This document shows positions 50,773-63,861 of a stretch of DNA of 64,000 nucleotides, piece after piece; position 1 is the first letter of the stretch; each line of letters starts with the position of its first letter. This stretch comes from Nomia melanderi (taxonomy: Eukaryota; Arthropoda; Insecta; Hymenoptera; Halictidae), in NCBI RefSeq assembly GCF_051020985.1, contig NW_027475141.1:1240001-1304000 (forward strand), in the 5' to 3' direction. Both the position numbers and the translations under genes were made by a program. The notes beneath the pieces were generated by a model. The model worked only from the letters and a program-made list of their open reading frames with translations, did no database searches and was not told where the DNA came from.

Positions 50773-50919
50773 TTCCCTGACCCTGAGTGTCCGGCCCCAT
50801 GAGACGGTGGTTTTCTCGGCCCCAGGTGGTCCGAGGTCGTTCCCGCTGCACAGATTTATGCGCCAGGGCCTCCTGCAGATAATTCACTTTGGTTTATTGC
50901 GCTATCTCTAATGGCACCC
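50745..50919 (+). repeat. Representative class A monomer (close to consensus)
   Basis: This 175-bp unit runs from one GAGATATC to the next and serves as a reference. In order it holds the AT-rich head with GAT at 1, 11 and 22, the class A cassette at 31-70 (CCCTGACCCTGAGTGTCC, then GGCCCCATGAGACGGTGG), the 21-bp dyad region at 71-91, the segment TCGTTCCCGCTGCAC near 93-107, a CTGCAG site, and the AT-rich tail with TTTATTGCGCTATCT and a TAATGG or TAATAG box. Neighbouring units differ from it at a few per cent of positions. Stop codons in the tail, and a unit length that is not a multiple of three, break every frame within about two units. Confidence 0.95.
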
Positions 50920-52307
50920 GAGATATCACCAGATATATATTGGATTTTCCCCTGACCCTGAGTGTCCGGCCCCATGAGACTGTGGTTTTCTCGGCTCCAG
51001 GTGGTCCGAGGTCGTTCCCGCTGCCCAGATTCATGCGCCAGGGCCTCCTGCAGATAATTCACTTTGGTTTATTGCGCTATCTCTAATAGCACCCGCGATA
51101 TCACCAGATATATATTGGATTTTTTCCTGATCCTGAGTGTCCGGCCCCATGAGACGGTGGTTTTCTCGGCCCCTGGTGGTCCGAGGTCGTTCCCGCTGCA
51201 CAGATTCATGCGCCAGGTCCTCCTGCAGATAATTCACTTTGGCTTATTGCGCTATCTCTAATGGCACCCGAGATATCACCAGATATATATTGGATTTTCC
51301 CCTGACCCTGAGTGTCCGGCCCCATGAGACTGTGGTTTTCTCGGCCCCAGGTGGTCCGAGGTCGTTCCCGCTGCACAAATTCATGCGCCAGGGCCACCTA
51401 CAGACAATGCACTTTGATTTATTGCGCTATCTGTAATAGCACCCGAGATATCACCAGATATATATTGGATTTTTCCCTGACCCTGGGTGTCCGTCCCCAT
51501 GAGACGGTGGTTGTCTCGGCCCATGGTGGTCCGAGGTCGTTCCCACTGCACAGATTCATGCGCTTGGGCCTCCTGCAGATAATTCACTTTGGTTTATTGG
51601 GCTATCTGTAATAACACCCGAGATATCACCAAATACATATTGGATTTTCCCCTGACCCTGAGTGTCCGGCCCCATGAGACGGTGGTTCTCTCGGCCCCTG
51701 GTGGTCCGAGCTCGTTCCCGCTGGCCAGATTCATCTGCCAGGGCCTCCTACAGACAATGCACTTTGATTTATTGCGCTACCTGTAATAGCACCCGAGATA
51801 TCACCAGATATATATTGGATTTTCCCATGACCCTGAGTGTCCGGCCCCATGAGACTGTGGTTTTCTCGGCCCCTGGTGGTCCGAGGTCGTACCCGCTGCA
51901 CAGATTCATGCGCTAGGGCCTCCTACAGACAATGCACTTTGATTTATTGCGCTATCTGTAATAGCACCCGAGAAAGCACCATATATATGCTGGATTTTTA
52001 CATGACTTTGGGTGACGGACACCGAAAATCTGTAAGTTTCTCGGCCTCTGGAGGGCCGAGGTCGTTCCTGCTTCACAGATTCATGCGCCAGGGCCTCCTG
52101 CAGACAATGCACTTTGATTTATCGCGCTATCTGTAATAGAACTCGAGATATCACCAGATATATGCTGGATTTTTACATGAAATTGGGTGACGGTTACCGA
52201 AAATCTGTAATTTTTTCGAACCCTGGTGGTCCGATGTTGTTCCCACTGCCCAGATTCATGCGCCTGGGCCTCCTACAGACAATACACTTTGATTTATTGC
52301 GCTATCT

Positions 52308-54057
52308 GTAATAGCACCCGAGATTTCACCAGATATATATTGGATTTTTCCCTGACCCTGAGTGTCCGGCCCCATGAGACGGTGGTTTTCTCGGCCCCTG
52401 GTGGTGTGAGGTCGTTCCCGCTGCACAGATGCATGCGCTAGGGCCTCCGGCAGATAATTCACTTTGGTTTATTGCGCTATCTCTAATAGCACCCGAGATA
52501 TCACCAGATATATGCTGGATTTTTACATGACTTTGGGTGACGGATACCGAAAATCTGTAGTTTTATCGGCCCCTGGTGGTCCGATGTCGTTCCTGCTGCA
52601 CTGATTCATGCGCAAGGGCATCCTACGGACAATGCACTTTGATTTATTGCGCTATCTCTAATAGCACCCGAGATATCACCAGATATATGCTGGATTTTTA
52701 CATGACCCTGAGTGTCCGGCCCCATGTGTCGGTGGTTTTCTCGTCCCCTGTTGGTCAGAGATCGTTCCCGCTGAACAGATTCATGCGCCAGGGCCTCCTA
52801 CAGACAATGCACTTTGTTTTATTGCGCTATCTGTAATATCACCCGAGATATCACCAGATATATGCTGGATTTTTACATGACCCTGAGTGTCCGGCCCCAT
52901 GTGTCGGTGGTTTTCTCGGCCCCTGTTGGTCAGAGGTCGTTCCCGCTGCACAGATTGATGCGCCAGGGCCTCCTACAGACAAAGCACTTTGATTTATCGC
53001 GCTATCTCTAATAGCACCCGAGATATCACCATATATATATTGGATTTTCCCCTGACCCTGAGTGTCCGGCCCCATGAGACTGTGGTTTTCTCGGCCTCAG
53101 GTGGTCCGAGGTCGTTCCCGCTGCACAAATTCATGCGCCAGGGCCACCTACAGACAATGCACTTTGATTTATTGCGCTATCTGTAATAGCACCCGAGATA
53201 TCACCAGATATATATTGGATTTTTCCCTGACACTGGGTGTCCGGCCCCATGAGACGGTGGTTGTCTCGACCCATGGTGGTCCGAGCTCGTTCCCGCTGGC
53301 CAGATTCATGCGCCAGGGCCTCCTACAGACAATGCACTTTGATTTATTGCGCTATCTGTAATAGCACCCGAGATATCACTAGATATATATTGGATTTTCC
53401 CCTGACCCTGCGTGTCCGGCCCCATGAGACTGTGGTTTTCTCGGCCCCAGGTGGTCCGAGGTCGTTCCCGCTGCACAAATTCATGCGCCAGGGCCACCTA
53501 CAGACAATGCACTTTGATTTATTGCGCTATCTGTAATAACACCCGAGATATGACCAAATACATACTGGATTTTCCCCTGACCCTGAGTGTCCGGCCCCAT
53601 GAGACGGTGGTTCTCTCGGCCCCTGGTGGTCCGAGCTCGTTCCCGCTGGCCAGATTCATGCGCCAGGGCCTCCTACAGACAATGCACTTTGATTTATTGC
53701 GCTACCTGTAATAGCACCCGAGATATCACCAGATATATATTGGATTTTCCCATGACCCTGAGTGTCCGGCCCCATGAGACTGTGGTTTTCTCGGCCCCTG
53801 GTGGTCCGAGGTCGTACCCGCTGCACAGATTCATGCGCTAGGGCCTCCTGCAGACAATGCACGTTGATTTAATGCGCTATCTGTAATAGCACCCGAGATA
53901 TCACCAGATATATATTGGATTTTTCCCTGACACTGGGTGTCCGGCCCCATGAGACGGTGGTTGTCTCGACCCATGGTGGTCCGAGCTCGTTCCCGCTGGC
54001 CAGATTCATCCGCCAGGGCCTCCTACAGACAATGCACTTTGATTTATTGCGCTTTCT
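52308..54057 (+). repeat. Nested 10-unit tandem duplication, first half (1750 bp)
   Basis: It begins at CTGTAATAGCACCCGAGATTTC and is followed directly by its partner 54058-55807. Shared markers are GGTGGTGTGAGG, CAGATGCATGCGCTAGGGCC, TTTTATCGGCCCC, CTGTTGGTCAGAG, TAATATCACC and CACCATATATATATTGG. The corresponding halves in the second large copy are 59133-60882 and 60883-62632. Confidence 0.87.
52690..52910 (+). repeat. Two consecutive hybrid monomers (B head, A core)
   Basis: Units near 52700 and 52875 read ATATATGCTGG, then TTTTTACATGACCC as in class B, then TGAGTGTCCGGCCCC as in class A. Similar hybrids occur near 25232, 54450, 54625, 57075, 59525, 59700, 61275 and 61450. The switch always falls in or just after ACATGACC, the longest stretch shared by both classes (TGAC plus flanks), as expected if homologous exchange made them. 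Confidence 0.82.
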
Positions 54058-55807
54058 GTAATAGCACCCGAGATTTCACCAGATATATATTGGATTTTTC
54101 CCTGACCCTGAGTGTCCGGCCCCATGAGACGGTGGTTTTCTCGGCCCCTGGTGGTGTGAGGTCGTTCCCGCTGCACAGATGCATGCGCTAGGGCCTCCGG
54201 CAGATAATTCACTTTGGTTTATTGCGCTATCTCTAATAGCACCCGAGATATCACCAGATATATGCTGGATTTTTACATGACTTTGGGTGACGGATACCGA
54301 AAATCTGTAGTTTTATCGGCCCCTGGTGGTCCGATGTCGTTCCTGCTGCACTGATTCATGCGCAAGGGCATCCTACGGACAATACACTTTGATTTATTGC
54401 GCTATCTCTAATAGCACCCGAGATATCACCAGATATATGCTGGATTTTTACATGACCCTGAGTGTCCGGCCCCATGTGTCGGTGGTTTTCTCGTCCCCTG
54501 TTGGTCAGAGATCGTTCCCGCTGAACAGATTCATGCGCCAGGGCCTCCTACAGACAATGCACTTTGTTTTATTGCGCTATCTGTAATATCACCCGAGATA
54601 TCACCAGATATATGCTGGATTTTTACATGACCCTGAGTGTCCGGCCCCATGTGTCGGTGGTTTTCTCGGCCCCTGTTGGTCAGAGGTCGTTCCCGCTGCA
54701 CAGATTGATGCGCCAGGGCCTCCTACAGACAAAGCACTTTGATTTATCGCGCTATCTCTAATAGCACCCGAGATATCACCATATATATATTGGATTTTCC
54801 CCTGACCCTGAGTGTCCGGCCCCATGAGACTGTGGTTTTCTCGGCCTCAGGTGGTCCGAGGTCGTTCCCGCTGCACAAATTCATGCGCCAGGGCCACCTA
54901 CAGACAATGCACTTTGATTTATTGCGCTATCTGTAATAACACCCGAGATATGACCAAATACATACTGGATTTTCCCCTGACCCTGAGTGTCCGGCCCCAT
55001 GAGACGGTGGTTCTCTCGGCCCCTGGTGGTCCGAGCTCGTTCCCGCTGGCCAGATTCATGCGCCAGGGCCTCCTACAGACAATGCACTTTGATTTATTGC
55101 GCTACCTGTAATAGCACCCGAGATATCACCAGATATATATTGGATTTTCCCCTGACCCTGCGTGTCCGGCCCCATGAGACTGTGGTTTTCTCGGCCCCAG
55201 GTGGTCCGAGGTCGTTCCCGCTGCACAAATTCATGCGCCAGGGCCACCTACAGACAATGCACTTTGATTTATTGCGCTATCTGTAATAACACCCGAGATA
55301 TGACCAAATACATACTGGATTTTCCCCTGACCCTGAGTGTCCGGCCCCATGAGACGGTGGTTCTCTCGGCCCCTGGTGGTCCGAGCTCGTTCCCGCTGGC
55401 CAGATTCATGCGCCAGGGCCTCCTACAGACAATGCACTTTGATTTATTGCGCTACCTGTAATAGCACCCGAGATATCACCAGATATATATTGGATTTTCC
55501 CATGACCCTGAGTGTCCGGCCCCATGAGACTGTGGTTTTCTCGGCCCCTGGTGGTCCGAGGTCGTACCCGCTGCACAGATTCATGCGCTAGGGCCTCCTG
55601 CAGACAATGCACGTTGATTTAATGCGCTATCTGTAATAGCACCCGAGATATCACCAGATATATATTGGATTTTTCCCTGACACTGGGTGTCCGGCCCCAT
55701 GAGACGGTGGTTGTCTCGACCCATGGTGGTCCGAGCTCGTTCCCGCTGGCCAGATTCATGCGCCAGGGCCTCCTACAGACAATGCACTTTGATTTATTGC
55801 GCTATCT
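54058..55807 (+). repeat. Nested 10-unit tandem duplication, second half (1750 bp)
   Basis: It matches 52308-54057, except that about one unit near 54935-55112 is of the ACACCCGAGATATGACC type rather than the CACTGGGTGTCC type. Inside it, the two-unit segment 54812-55161 is repeated at 55162-55511 (offset 350), giving a 2-unit repeat within a 10-unit repeat within a 39-unit repeat. Confidence 0.85.
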
Positions 55808-58800
55808 GTAATAGCACCCGAGATATCACTAGATATATATTGGATTTTCCCCTGACCCTGCGTGTCCGGCCCCATGAGACTGTGGTTTTCTCGGCCCCAG
55901 GTGGTCCGAGGTCGTTCCCGCTGCACACATTCATGCGCCAGGGCCACCTACAGACAATGCACTTTGATTTATTGCGCTATCTGTAATAGCACCCGAGATA
56001 TCACCAGATATATATTGGATTTTTCCCTGACCCTGCATGTCCGGCCCCATGAGACGGTGGTTGTCTCGGCCCATGGTGGTCCGATGTCGTTCCCGCTGCA
56101 CAGATTCATGCGCTTGGGCCTCCTGCAGATAATTCACTTTGGTTTATTGGGCTATCTGTAATAACACCCGAGATATCACCAAATACATATTGGATTTTCC
56201 CCTGACCCTGAGTGTCCGGCCCCATGAGACGGTGGTTCTCTCGGCCCCTGGTGATCCGAGCTCGTTCCCGCTGGCCAGATTCATGCGCCAGGGCCTCCTA
56301 CAGACAATGCACTTTGATTTATTGCCCTACCTGTAATAGCACCCGAGATATCACCAGATATATATTGGATTTTCCCATGACCCTGAGTGTCCGGCCCCAT
56401 GAGACTGTGGTTTTCTCGGCCCCTGGTGGTCCGAGGTCGTTCCTGCTTCACAGATTCATGCGCCAGGGCCTCCTGCAGACAATGCACTTTGATTTATCGC
56501 GCTATCTGTAATAGAACCCGAGATATCACCAGATATATGCTGGATTTTTACATGAAATTGGGTGACGGTTACCGAAAATCTGTAATTTTTTCGAACCCTG
56601 GTGGTCCGATGTTGTTCCCACTGCCCAGATTAATGCGCCAGGGCCTCCTACAGACAATACACTTTGATTTATTGCGCTATCTGTAATAGCACCCGAGATG
56701 TCACCAGATATATATTGGATTTTTCCCTGACCCTGAGTGTCCGGCCCCATGAGACGGTGGTTTTCTCGGCCCCTGGTAGTGCGAGGTCGTTCCCGCTGCC
56801 CAGAATCATGCGCCAGGGCCTCCTACGGACAGTGCACTTTCATTTATTGCGCTATCTGTAATAGCACCCGAGATATTACCAGATATATGCCGGATTTTTA
56901 CATGACTTTGGGTGACGGATACCGAAAATCTGTAGATTTATCGGCCCCTGGTGGTCCGATGTCGTTCCTGCTGCACTGATTCATGCGCAAGGGCATCCTA
57001 CGGACAATGCACATTGATTTATTGCGCTATCTCTAATAGCACCCGAGATATCACCAGATATATGCTGGATTTTTACATGACCCTGAGTGTCCGGCCCCAT
57101 GAGACTGTGGTTTTCTCGGCCCCTGGTGGTCCGAGGTCGTTCCCGCTGCACAGATTCATGCGCCATTGCATCCTACGGACAATGCACTTTGGTTTATTGC
57201 GCTATCTCTAATAGCACCCGAGATATCACCAGATATATATTTGATTTTTCCCTGACCTTGAGTGTCCGGCCCCATGAGACGGTGGTTTTCTCGGCCCCTC
57301 GTGGTCCGCGGTCGTTCCCGCTACACAGATTCATGCGCCAGGGTCTCCTGCAGATAATTCACTTTGGTTTATTGCGCTATCTCTAATAGCACCCGAGATA
57401 TCACCACATATATATTGGATTTTCCCCTGACCCTCAGTGTCCGGCCCCATGAGACGGTGGTTTTCTCGGCCCCTGGTGGTCCGAGGACGTTCCCGCTGCC
57501 CAGAATCATGCGCCAGGGCCTCCTACGGACAGTGCACTTTCATTTATTGCGCTATCTGTAATAGCACCCGAGATATCACCAGATATATATTGGATTTTTC
57601 CCTGACCCTGAGTGTCCGGCCCCATGAGACGGTGGTTTTCTCGGCCCCAGGTGGTCCGAGGTCGTTCCCGCTGCACAGATTTATGCGCCAGGGCCTCCTG
57701 CAGATAATTCACTTTGGTTTATTGCGCTATCTCTAATGGCACCCGAGATATCACCAGATATATATTGGATTTTCCCCTGACCCTGAGTGTCCGGCCCCAT
57801 GAGACTGTGGTTTTCTCGGCTCCAGGTGGTCCGAGGTCGTTCCCGCTGCCCAGATTCATGCGCCAGGGCCTCCTGCAGATAATTCACTTTGGTTTATTGC
57901 GCTATCTCTAATAGCACCCGCGATATCACCAGATATATATTGGATTTTTTCCTGATCCTGAGTGTCCGGCCCCATGAGACGGTGGTTTTCTCGGCCCCTG
58001 GTGGTCCGAGGTCGTTCCCGCTGCACAGATTCATGCGCCAGGTCCTCCTGCAGATAATTCACTTTGGCTTATTGCGCTATCTCTAATGGCACCCGAGATA
58101 TCACCAGATATATATTGGATTTTCCCCTGACCCTGAGTGTCCGGCCCCATGAGACTGTGGTTTTCTCGGCCCCAGGTGGTCCGAGGTCGTTCCCGCTGCA
58201 CAAATTCATGCGCCAGGGCCACCTACAGACAATGCACTTTGATTTATTGCGCTATCTGTAATAGCACCCGAGATATCACCAGATATATATTGGATTTTTC
58301 CCTGACCCTGGGTGTCCGGCCCCATGAGACGGTGGTTGTCTCGGCCCATGGTGGTCCGAGGTCGTTCCCACTGCACAGATTCATGCGCTTGGGCCTCCTG
58401 CAGATAATTCACTTTGGTTTATTGGGCTATCTGTAATAACACCCGAGATATCACCAAATACATATTGGATTTTCCCCTGACCCTGAGTGTCCGGCCCCAT
58501 GAGACGGTGGTTCTCTCGGCCCCTGGTGGTCCGAGCTCGTTCCCGCTGGCCAGATTCATCTGCCAGGGCCTCCTACAGACAATGCACTTTGATTTATTGC
58601 GCTACCTGTAATAGCACCCGAGATATCACCAGATATATATTGGATTTTCCCATGACCCTGAGTGTCCGGCCCCATGAGACTGTGGTTTTCTCGGCCCCTG
58701 GTGGTCCGAGGTCGTACCCGCTGCACAGATTCATGCGCTAGGGCCTCCTACAGACAATGCACTTTGATTTATTGCGCTATCTGTAATAGCACCCGAGAAA

Positions 58801-61800
58801 GCACCATATATATGCTGGATTTTTACATGACTTTGGGTGACGGACACCGAAAATCTGTAAGTTTCTCGGCCTCTGGAGGGCCGAGGTCGTTCCTGCTTCA
58901 CAGATTCATGCGCCAGGGCCTCCTGCAGACAATGCACTTTGATTTATCGCGCTATCTGTAATAGAACTCGAGATATCACCAGATATATGCTGGATTTTTA
59001 CATGAAATTGGGTGACGGTTACCGAAAATCTGTAATTTTTTCGAACCCTGGTGGTCCGATGTTGTTCCCACTGCCCAGATTCATGCGCCTGGGCCTCCTA
59101 CAGACAATACACTTTGATTTATTGCGCTATCTGTAATAGCACCCGAGATTTCACCAGATATATATTGGATTTTTCCCTGACCCTGAGTGTCCGGCCCCAT
59201 GAGACGGTGGTTTTCTCGGCCCCTGGTGGTGTGAGGTCGTTCCCGCTGCACAGATGCATGCGCTAGGGCCTCCGGCAGATAATTCACTTTGGTTTATTGC
59301 GCTATCTCTAATAGCACCCGAGATATCACCAGATATATGCTGGATTTTTACATGACTTTGGGTGACGGATACCGAAAATCTGTAGTTTTATCGGCCCCTG
59401 GTGGTCCGATGTCGTTCCTGCTGCACTGATTCATGCGCAAGGGCATCCTACGGACAATGCACTTTGATTTATTGCGCTATCTCTAATAGCACCCGAGATA
59501 TCACCAGATATATGCTGGATTTTTACATGACCCTGAGTGTCCGGCCCCATGTGTCGGTGGTTTTCTCGTCCCCTGTTGGTCAGAGATCGTTCCCGCTGAA
59601 CAGATTCATGCGCCAGGGCCTCCTACAGACAATGCACTTTGTTTTATTGCGCTATCTGTAATATCACCCGAGATATCACCAGATATATGCTGGATTTTTA
59701 CATGACCCTGAGTGTCCGGCCCCATGTGTCGGTGGTTTTCTCGGCCCCTGTTGGTCAGAGGTCGTTCCCGCTGCACAGATTGATGCGCCAGGGCCTCCTA
59801 CAGACAAAGCACTTTGATTTATCGCGCTATCTCTAATAGCACCCGAGATATCACCATATATATATTGGATTTTCCCCTGACCCTGAGTGTCCGGCCCCAT
59901 GAGACTGTGGTTTTCTCGGCCTCAGGTGGTCCGAGGTCGTTCCCGCTGCACAAATTCATGCGCCAGGGCCACCTACAGACAATGCACTTTGATTTATTGC
60001 GCTATCTGTAATAGCACCCGAGATATCACCAGATATATATTGGATTTTTCCCTGACACTGGGTGTCCGGCCCCATGAGACGGTGGTTGTCTCGACCCATG
60101 GTGGTCCGAGCTCGTTCCCGCTGGCCAGATTCATGCGCCAGGGCCTCCTACAGACAATGCACTTTGATTTATTGCGCTATCTGTAATAGCACCCGAGATA
60201 TCACTAGATATATATTGGATTTTCCCCTGACCCTGCGTGTCCGGCCCCATGAGACTGTGGTTTTCTCGGCCCCAGGTGGTCCGAGGTCGTTCCCGCTGCA
60301 CAAATTCATGCGCCAGGGCCATTTACAGACAATGCACTTTGATTTATTGCGCTATCTGTAATAACACCCGAGATATGACCAAATACATACTGGATTTTCC
60401 CCTGACCCTGAGTGTCCGGCCCCATGAGACGGTGGTTCTCTCGGCCCCTGGTGGTCCGAGCTCGTTCCCGCTGGCCAGATTCATGCGCCAGGGCCTCCTA
60501 CAGACAATGCACTTTGATTTATTGCGCTACCTGTAATAGCACCCGAGATATCACCAGATATATATTGGATTTTCCCATGACCCTGAGTGTCCGGCCCCAT
60601 GAGACTGTGGTTTTCTCGGCCCCTGGTGGTCCGAGGTCGTACCCGCTGCACAGATTCATGCGCTAGGGCCTCCTGCAGACAATGCACGTTGATTTAATGC
60701 GCTATCTGTAATAGCACCCGAGATATCACCAGATATATATTGGATTTTTCCCTGACACTGGGTGTCCGGCCCCATGAGACGGTGGTTGTCTCGACCCATG
60801 GTGGTCCGAGCTCGTTCCCGCTGGCCAGATTCATCCGCCAGGGCCTCCTACAGACAATGCACTTTGATTTATTGCGCTTTCTGTAATAGCACCCGAGATT
60901 TCACCAGATATATATTGGATTTTTCCCTGACCCTGAGTGTCCGGCCCCATGAGACGGTGGTTTTCTCGGCCCCTGGTGGTGTGAGGTCGTTCCCGCTGCA
61001 CAGATGCATGCGCTAGGGCCTCCGGCAGATAATTCACTTTGGTTTATTGCGCTATCTCTAATAGCACCCGAGATATCACCAGATATATGCTGGATTTTTA
61101 CATGACTTTGGGTGACGGATACCGAAAATCTGTAGTTTTATCGGCCCCTGGTGGTCCGATGTCGTTCCTGCTGCACTGATTCATGCGCAAGGGCATCCTA
61201 CGGACAATGCACTTTGATTTATTGCGCTATCTCTAATAGCACCCGAGATATCACCAGATATATGCTGGATTTTTACATGACCCTGAGTGTCCGGCCCCAT
61301 GTGTCGGTGGTTTTCTCGTCCCCTGTTGGTCAGAGATCGTTCCCGCTGAACAGATTCATGCGCCAGGGCCTCCTACAGACAATGCACTTTGTTTTATTGC
61401 GCTATCTGTAATATCACCCGAGATATCACCAGATATATGCTGGATTTTTACATGACCCTGAGTGTCCGGCCCCATGTGTCGGTGGTTTTCTCGGCCCCTG
61501 TTGGTCAGAGGTCGTTCCCGCTGCACAGATTGATGCGCCAGGGCCTCCTACAGACAAAGCACTTTGATTTATCGCGCTATCTCTAATAGCACCCGAGATA
61601 TCACCATATATATATTGGATTTTCCCCTGACCCTGAGTGTCCGGCCCCATGAGACTGTGGTTTTCTCGGCCTCAGGTGGTCCGAGGTCGTTCCCGCTGCA
61701 CAAATTCATGCGCCAGGGCCACCTACAGACAATGCACTTTGATTTATTGCGCTATCTGTAATAACACCCGAGATATGACCAAATACATACTGGATTTTCC

Positions 61801-63169
61801 CCTGACCCTGAGTGTCCGGCCCCATGAGACGGTGGTTCTCTCGGCCCCTGGTGGTCCGAGCTCGTTCCCGCTGGCCAGATTCATGCGCCAGGGCCTCCTA
61901 CAGACAATGCACTTTGATTTATTGCGCTACCTGTAATAGCACCCGAGATATCACCAGATATATATTGGATTTTCCCCTGACCCTGCGTGTCCGGCCCCAT
62001 GAGACTGTGGTTTTCTCGGCCCCAGGTGGTCCGAGGTCGTTCCCGCTGCACAAATTCATGCGCCAGGGCCACCTACAGACAATGCACTTTGATTTATTGC
62101 GCTATCTGTAATAACACCCGAGATATGACCAAATACATACTGGATTTTCCCCTGACCCTGAGTGTCCGGCCCCATGAGACGGTGGTTCTCTCGGCCCCTG
62201 GTGGTCCGAGCTCGTTCCCGCTGGCCAGATTCATGCGCCAGGGCCTCCTACAGACAATGCACTTTGATTTATTGCGCTACCTGTAATAGCACCCGAGATA
62301 TCACCAGATATATATTGGATTTTCCCATGACCCTGAGTGTCCGGCCCCATGAGACTGTGGTTTTCTCGGCCCCTGGTGGTCCGAGGTCGTACCCGCTGCA
62401 CAGATTCATGCGCTAGGGCCTCCTGCAGACAATGCACGTTGATTTAATGCGCTATCTGTAATAGCACCCGAGATATCACCAGATATATATTGGATTTTTC
62501 CCTGACACTGGGTGTCCGGCCCCATGAGACGGTGGTTGTCTCGACCCATGGTGGTCCGAGCTCGTTCCCGCTGGCCAGATTCATGCGCCAGGGCCTCCTA
62601 CAGACAATGCACTTTGATTTATTGCGCTATCTGTAATAGCACCCGAGATATCACTAGATATATATTGGATTTTCCCCTGACCCTGCGTGTCCGGCCCCAT
62701 GAGACTGTGGTTTTCTCGGCCCCAGGTGGTCCGAGGTCGTTCCCGCTGCACACATTCATGCGCCAGGGCCACCTACAGACAATGCACTTTGATTTATTGC
62801 GCTATCTGTAATAGCACCCGAGATATCACCAGATATATATTGGATTTTTCCCTGACCCTGCATGTCCGGCCCCATGAGACGGTGGTTGTCTCGGCCCATG
62901 GTGGTCCGATGTCGTTCCCGCTGCACAGATTCATGCGCTTGGGCCTCCTGCAGATAATTCACTTTGGTTTATTGGGCTATCTGTAATAACACCCGAGATA
63001 TCACCAAATACATATTGGATTTTCCCCTGACCCTGAGTGTCCGGCCCCATGAGACGGTGGTTCTCTCGGCCCCTGGTGATCCGAGCTCGTTCCCGCTGGC
63101 CAGATTCATGCGCCAGGGCCTCCTACAGACAATGCACTTTGATTTATTGCGCTACCTGTAACAGCACCC

Positions 63170-63344
63170 GAGATATCACCAGATATATATTGGATTTTCC
63201 CATGACCCTGAGTGTCCGGCCCCATGAGACTGTGGTTATCTCGGCCCCTGGTGGTCCGAGGTCGTACCCGCTGCACAGATTCATGCGCCAGGGCCTCCTA
63301 CAGACAATGCACTCTGATTTACTGCGCTACCTGTAATAGCACCC
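63170..63344 (+). repeat. Extra monomer private to the second 39-unit copy
   Basis: A CCCATGACCCTGAG unit with GAGACTGTGGTTATC and GTCGTACCCGCTGC, followed by a very similar unit. Copy 1 has a single unit at this point (about 56345). The parts resemble 51790-51900, so the duplicated unit may be a join between the local unit and that type. Confidence 0.85.
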
Positions 63345-63796
63345 GAGATATCACCAGATATATATTGGATTTTCCCATGACCCTGAGTGTCCGGCCCCAT
63401 GAGACTGTGGTTTTCTCGGCCCCTGGTGGTCCGAGGTCGTTCCTGCTTCACAGATTCATGCGCCAGGGCCTCCTGCAGACAATGCACTTTGATTTATCGC
63501 GCTATCTGTAATAGAACCCGAGATATCACCAGATATATGCTGGATTTTTACATGAAATTGGGTGACGGTTACCGAAAATCTGTAATTTTTTCGAACCCTG
63601 GTGGTCCGATGTTGTTCCCACTGCCCAGATTAATGCGCCAGGGCCTCCTACAGACAATACACTTTGATTTATTGCGCTATCTGTAATAGCACCCGAGATG
63701 TCACCAGATATATATTGGATTTTTCCCTGACCCTGAGTGTCCGGCCCCATGAGACGGTGGTTTTCTCGGCCCCTGGTAGTGCGAGGTCGTTCCCGC

Positions 63797-63861
63797 TGCA
63801 CAGATGCATGCGCTAGGGCCTCCTGCAGATAATTCATTTGGTTTATTGCGCTATCTCTAAT
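63797..63861 (+). repeat. Short conversion-like patch with 1-bp deletion
   Basis: Here the second 39-unit copy reads GCACAGATGCATGCGCTAGGG and AGATAATTCATTTGG, where the first copy (56797-56862) reads GCCCAGAATCATGCGCCAGGG and ACGGACAGTGCACTTTC. Both flanks return to near-identity. The patch resembles the 52420-52480 type unit, but with ATTCATTTGG for ATTCACTTTGG, a 1-bp loss. Confidence 0.8.

Larger units (their letters stand above)
50253..57077 (+). repeat. 39-unit higher-order repeat, copy 1 (6825 bp)
   Basis: Exactly 39 x 175 bp. It is matched in order by the sequence starting at 57078. The edge is in the cassette of a unit: CCCTGACCCTGAG at 50251 against ACATGACCCTGAG at 57075, identical from TGACCC onward. 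I noticed about eight mismatches over the first 6 kb, including 50539, 50608, 51498, 53489-53490, 54385 and 56326. It contains the nested 10-unit duplication and several class B and hybrid units. Confidence 0.92.
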
